This document shows positions 61,448-64,000 of a stretch of DNA of 64,000 bases, piece by piece; the stretch's first letter is position 1; every line of letters starts with the position of its first letter. The notes under the pieces were generated by a model that was not told the origin of the DNA, searched no databases, and saw only the letters and a list, made by a program, of their open reading frames with translations. This DNA is from an uncultured Alphaproteobacteria bacterium (lineage in GTDB: Bacteria > Pseudomonadota > Alphaproteobacteria > RF32 > CAG-239). The position numbers and the translations under genes were made by a program. The stretch spans positions 94,406 through 158,405 of the forward strand of contig CALYAY010000003.1 of assembly GCA_944393695.1 (NCBI GenBank), read 5' to 3'.

Positions 61448-62323
61448 ATGGTTAAAAAGGTTACAAAGGTAGCTTTAATTTACGATTTTGACGGCACGCT
61501 CAGTACAACGGATATGCAGGATTATGCCCTTATTCCGGAGCTTGGAATGAAACCCAAGGATTTCTGGCCGGTGGCCAATCAATGGTCAATTGACAACGGA
61601 GCCGACCAGGTGACCGGCTCTATGTATTATTTTGTGAAAACGGCCAAAGAAAAAGGCGTTAAACTGACGGTTGAAAACTTTCGCAATGCCGGCAAAAATA
61701 TTGTTTATTTCGACGGCGTGGAGGAATGGTTTGACCGGATTACCGCTTATGGCCGGGAATTGGATTTGGAGGTTGAGCACTATATCATCTCGGCCGGATA
61801 TGAAGAGATTTTGCAGGGCACCAAGATATATAAGTTTTTCAAAAACGTCTTTGGCTGTTCTTTCGCTTTCGGAGAAGACGGAACCCCCATTTGGCCGGCG
61901 CGGGTAATTAATTATTCCACCAAAACGCAATATCTTTCCAAAATCAACAAAGGTCTCGGCAAGCTGGAAGACCGGCTGGTGAACGAATTTATGCCCGATG
62001 AAGAGCGCCCCATTCCGTTCCGGCGGATGATTTATTTTGGTGACGGAAGTACCGATATCCCTTCAATGAAACTGACCAAAGAACGTCATGGCACGGCTAT
62101 CGCCGTCTATAACACGAAAAGTCCCCGGGGAGAAGCCAAGCAAAAAGCCATCAAGCTTTTGCGCGACGGCCGGGTTAACTTTGCCCTGCCTGCAGATTAC
62201 CGCGAGGGAAAGCAAATCGACAAGGTGATAAAAACCATTCTCGACAAGCTGGCTAAAGAACGCGACCTTGAAGTTTTGCAGGCCAAGGAAGAAAAGAAAA
62301 AACAATCGGCCCGTCTGCATTGA
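61448..62323 (+). CDS. HAD-family phosphatase
   Basis: A haloacid dehalogenase-like phosphatase of 291 aa. Motif I is YDFDGTLS (residues 12-19, nucleophile Asp13 and acid Asp15), motif II is likely HYIISAGYE near 112-120, the conserved Lys is in RVINYSTKTQYL, and motif III is FGDGSTD near 198-204. The cap of the C1 type between motifs I and II relates it to phosphoserine phosphatase-like enzymes; the substrate is not known. The Lys-rich C-terminus is probably disordered. It is divergent from the tRNA synthetase gene with a TATAAT at 61405-61410, and is followed by a terminator. Confidence 0.85.
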   Translation: MVKKVTKVALIYDFDGTLSTTDMQDYALIPELGMKPKDFWPVANQWSIDNGADQVTGSMYYFVKTAKEKGVKLTVENFRNAGKNIVYFDGVEEWFDRITAYGRELDLEVEHYIISAGYEEILQGTKIYKFFKNVFGCSFAFGEDGTPIWPARVINYSTKTQYLSKINKGLGKLEDRLVNEFMPDEERPIPFRRMIYFGDGSTDIPSMKLTKERHGTAIAVYNTKSPRGEAKQKAIKLLRDGRVNFALPADYREGKQIDKVIKTILDKLAKERDLEVLQAKEEKKKQSARLH

Positions 62324-62328
62324 TAAAG

Positions 62329-62365
62329 AAAAAAGGAACCTGTTCCGAAAACAGATTCCTTTTTT
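62329..62365 (+). terminator. Terminator after the HAD gene
   Basis: A long stem (62329-62338 with 62356-62365, extended by CTGTT/AACAG inside one mismatch) ending in TTTTTT. It also serves the converging gene at 62375. Confidence 0.85.
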
Positions 62366-62374
62366 GTTCACTGA

Positions 62375-63250
62375 CTAAGCATAACGTTCGGCTGAGGCAA
62401 TTGCCTTTTTCTCATCGGCAAGATAATTTTCCGCATTCCAGAAAATATCCCACATAATCGGAATATATTGCAGGTACGCTTTAATTATTCTTATTCCGCC
62501 GACCCGCTGCTTTATCAGAAAGCGATTACGCAGCAAAGCATCGGCTTTTTTCAGAGCATCATCCGGCTCAAAAGGTTTACGAAGGAATTTTCCGTCATAA
62601 ACTTCAAAGCGCCGTACCAACGATGCGAATAAATGCAGTGCTACCCTGCCCTTTCCGGCAATCTGGAAATTGTACCAGTGTAATATTTCCTTTACTGGCT
62701 GAGCAATGACAAACAGATCATAGTTCAAAGCCGTACAACCAAATTGCGCAGGCTTTTCATTGCACTGAAAATCAGCACTCTGGCGAAACACCATAGCCAG
62801 CCGCTGGGTTGAAACCACCAAGATTTGCAAGCCTTGCGCCAATTTTGAAATCGCCTGCAGGTTTTGCGTTGTGTTGCGTCCTTTATCTAAAACATCAATT
62901 TCAGATTCCGGAACACCTAAGGCCATGGCTACGCGTTTTAACCGCCCGGCTTCTGTTTCCTTTTGCAGACAAGAGGCTTGAGCCTTTCCTTTTCTGATTT
63001 TCAAGGACAAACGCATCATCTTAAATGCGGCTGCAAGCAAGCCCTCTCCTCCGACAGTAACCAAACGGGCCGCGGGATTAACCTGTTTAACCTGTCGGTA
63101 TATGTTCATTGACTTCAAAACGGCGGTAATGTCATCATCGTACACCACCATCAAATCATACTTTTTGGATGAATCATAAGTTGATTCAACATTGTAAGCC
63201 CGGTTTATAACCTCAGCAGCTTCAAAATACTTCTCTTTCATAATAGACAT
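62375..63250 (-). CDS. DUF218/YdcF-like protein
   Basis: A 291-residue protein with a DUF218 (YdcF/SanA-like) core. LMVVYDDDI near 33-41 is the first strand, DKGRNTTQNLQAI near 121-133 matches the conserved ST/N-rich loop, and ILVVSTQRLAMVFRQ near 143-157 matches the conserved strand and Arg. These proteins have a Rossmann-like fold and bind nucleotide-type ligands; the enzyme activity is not known. A C-terminal aromatic-rich helix region (about 255-280) is extra. Start at 63250; a second ATG three codons later is equally possible and neither has a clear ribosome site. Confidence 0.65.
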   Translation of the reverse strand: MSIMKEKYFEAAEVINRAYNVESTYDSSKKYDLMVVYDDDITAVLKSMNIYRQVKQVNPAARLVTVGGEGLLAAAFKMMRLSLKIRKGKAQASCLQKETEAGRLKRVAMALGVPESEIDVLDKGRNTTQNLQAISKLAQGLQILVVSTQRLAMVFRQSADFQCNEKPAQFGCTALNYDLFVIAQPVKEILHWYNFQIAGKGRVALHLFASLVRRFEVYDGKFLRKPFEPDDALKKADALLRNRFLIKQRVGGIRIIKAYLQYIPIMWDIFWNAENYLADEKKAIASAERYA

Positions 63251-63438
63251 AATTATAATTAATATACGTTTAATATATCATCAATCGAATGCATTGTCAA
63301 ATATTTTCCCCAAATTGCAGAAAATTTTTTTGTTTTCAATTATGTTTTGGCAAAGAAATTCTTTAGGGGCATAGTCGGAAGTAACGTATTGATTTTAATG
63401 TATATAAATAAAAAATCAGTCTGAGAATAAAAAAAGTC

Positions 63439-63467
63439 TTGCCAAAGTCAAAATTCTGCCGTAGATA
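63439..63467 (+). promoter_or_regulatory. Promoter of tRNA-Gln
   Basis: TTGCCA (63439-63444) and TAGATA (63462-63467) with 17 bases between, giving a start about 10 bases before the tRNA. Confidence 0.6.
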
Positions 63468-63483
63468 TAAAGGGAATAAATGT

Positions 63484-63558
63484 TGGGGTGTCGCCAAGTG
63501 GTAAGGCATCGGCTTTTGGTGCCGACATTCGTTGGTTCGAATCCAGCCACCCCAGCCA
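63484..63558 (+). tRNA. tRNA-Gln (TTG anticodon)
   Basis: A 75-base cloverleaf with acceptor TGGGGTG/CACCCCA, anticodon loop TTTTGGT between CGGC and GCCG, T-arm GTTGG-TTCGAAT-CCAGC and encoded CCA. Anticodon TTG reads CAA. Followed by a strong terminator at 63568. Confidence 0.96.
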
Positions 63559-63567
63559 AGCTTTGTA

Positions 63568-63600
63568 GAGGTTAGATTTTAAGATCTAACCTCTTGTTTT
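63568..63600 (+). terminator. Terminator after tRNA-Gln
   Basis: A perfect 10-bp stem (63568-63577 with 63584-63593) with a 6-base loop, followed by TTGTTTTTT. Confidence 0.9.
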
Positions 63601-63958
63601 TTATGCATTTTTAGTAGTTCGTATAATATGTTTTCAAACCTAGCCTTTTTTACTATCCATACGAACCAACTCTCTCAACTATCTTTATTTTTCAATAACT
63701 TAACCAGTTCGAATACAGTTTGTTGTTTTGGGATATAATAAGGTTGTCATTTCATGCGAATTTTAACCTTTATGTAAGTGATTAACCTTCTGTCCTTAAT
63801 GTCGGAGAGTTAAATTTCGTCCGTAAATTAGTAATCCCGTCCAAATCGTAGCGAAATGTTACCAAGAAAGTGAGTTTTAGGGGCTCGCGAACGGGAAAAT
63901 ACACTGCATAATATAAATAGTTAATGAGTAAAACAACTATTTATAAAGGAGAAATGCT
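63601..63958. other. AT-rich non-coding stretch after tRNA-Gln
   Basis: No gene is visible in about 360 bases. There is an 8-bp inverted repeat GTTCGTAT/ATACGAAC (63617-63624 with 63659-63666) and a sequence GTTCGAATACAG (63709-63720) that resembles the T-arm of the tRNA-Gln just upstream. A TATAAT-like box at 63734-63739 and ATAATATAAAT near 63909 could be promoters for the gene at 63959. Confidence 0.4.
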
Positions 63959-64000
63959 ATGTATCAAATCAAAGTCAATGGTGTGTTAATGCCAACAATC
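63959..64000 (+). CDS. Start of an unidentified gene
   Basis: An ATG with AAAGGAG 8 bases upstream opens a frame (MYQIKVNGVLMPTI) that runs to the end of the window. Too little is visible to name it. Its place beyond a tRNA makes an accessory or mobile gene possible. Confidence 0.5.
   Translation, partial: MYQIKVNGVLMPTI

Overview
The window looks like the chromosome of an anaerobic, host-associated alphaproteobacterium of moderate GC content. Three things support this. The prmC gene is followed by a DUF4167 gene, a pairing typical of Alphaproteobacteria. The ffh-rpsP-rimM-trmD-rplS-asd order is also alphaproteobacterial. A monomeric [FeFe] hydrogenase points to anaerobic life. Uncultured gut Alphaproteobacteria are the closest guess, but no rRNA is present to place it.

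Layout. 1-4 kb: the end of an Lcl/DUF1566-type secreted protein, two unknown genes and clpB. 4-10.5 kb: a minus-strand run with a membrane metallophosphoesterase, DUF4167, prmC, two EAL-like proteins that have lost their catalytic residues, and a compact hybrid histidine kinase. 10.6-13.4 kb: [FeFe] hydrogenase and UDP-glucose dehydrogenase. 13.5-24.8 kb: a long minus-strand surface-glycan operon (DUF4422 and GT8 glycosyltransferases, one of them a fusion, an FAD oxidoreductase, and CDP-glucose genes rfbF/rfbG with an SDR). Its distal half is clearly AT-richer than its surroundings. It starts divergently from a serine recombinase that sits beside tRNA-Thr. 25.7-34.3 kb: murD, a large MscS channel, an Asd homologue without its catalytic cysteine, and the rplS-trmD-rimM-rpsP-ffh block.

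34.5-41.6 kb: a MacA-MacB-outer-membrane-factor efflux operon followed by a ygiW-qseB-qseC type operon preceded by an exact CTTAAG-N5-CTTAAG box. 41.5-45 kb: a candidate small RNA, a Dps-like ferritin, rpe, an orphan PhoB-like regulator and a PAS protein with a broken GGDEF site. 45.1-50.2 kb: a tail-anchored pseudokinase, two membrane proteins and a fused SpmA-SpmB protein. 50.2-57.7 kb: a porin-like protein, an unknown gene, CstA with an extra N-terminal signal-like segment, and an AIDA-type autotransporter with three 312-bp tandem repeats. 57.7-60 kb: two secreted Cys-rich proteins among four copies of a 40-bp palindromic element, one copy lying in frame inside a gene. 60-64 kb: single-chain glycyl-tRNA synthetase, a HAD phosphatase, a DUF218-type protein, tRNA-Gln and the start of a further gene.

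Common themes are cell-surface construction (glycan operon, autotransporter, porin, efflux, secreted Cys-rich proteins) and a set of signalling or enzyme-like proteins whose active sites have been lost (two EAL, one GGDEF, one kinase, one Asd). That pattern of inactive folds is the least ordinary property of the window. The most testable candidates for something new are the pseudokinase/membrane-protein/SpmAB cluster, the recombinase-glycan divergent region, the palindromic elements and the candidate small RNA.
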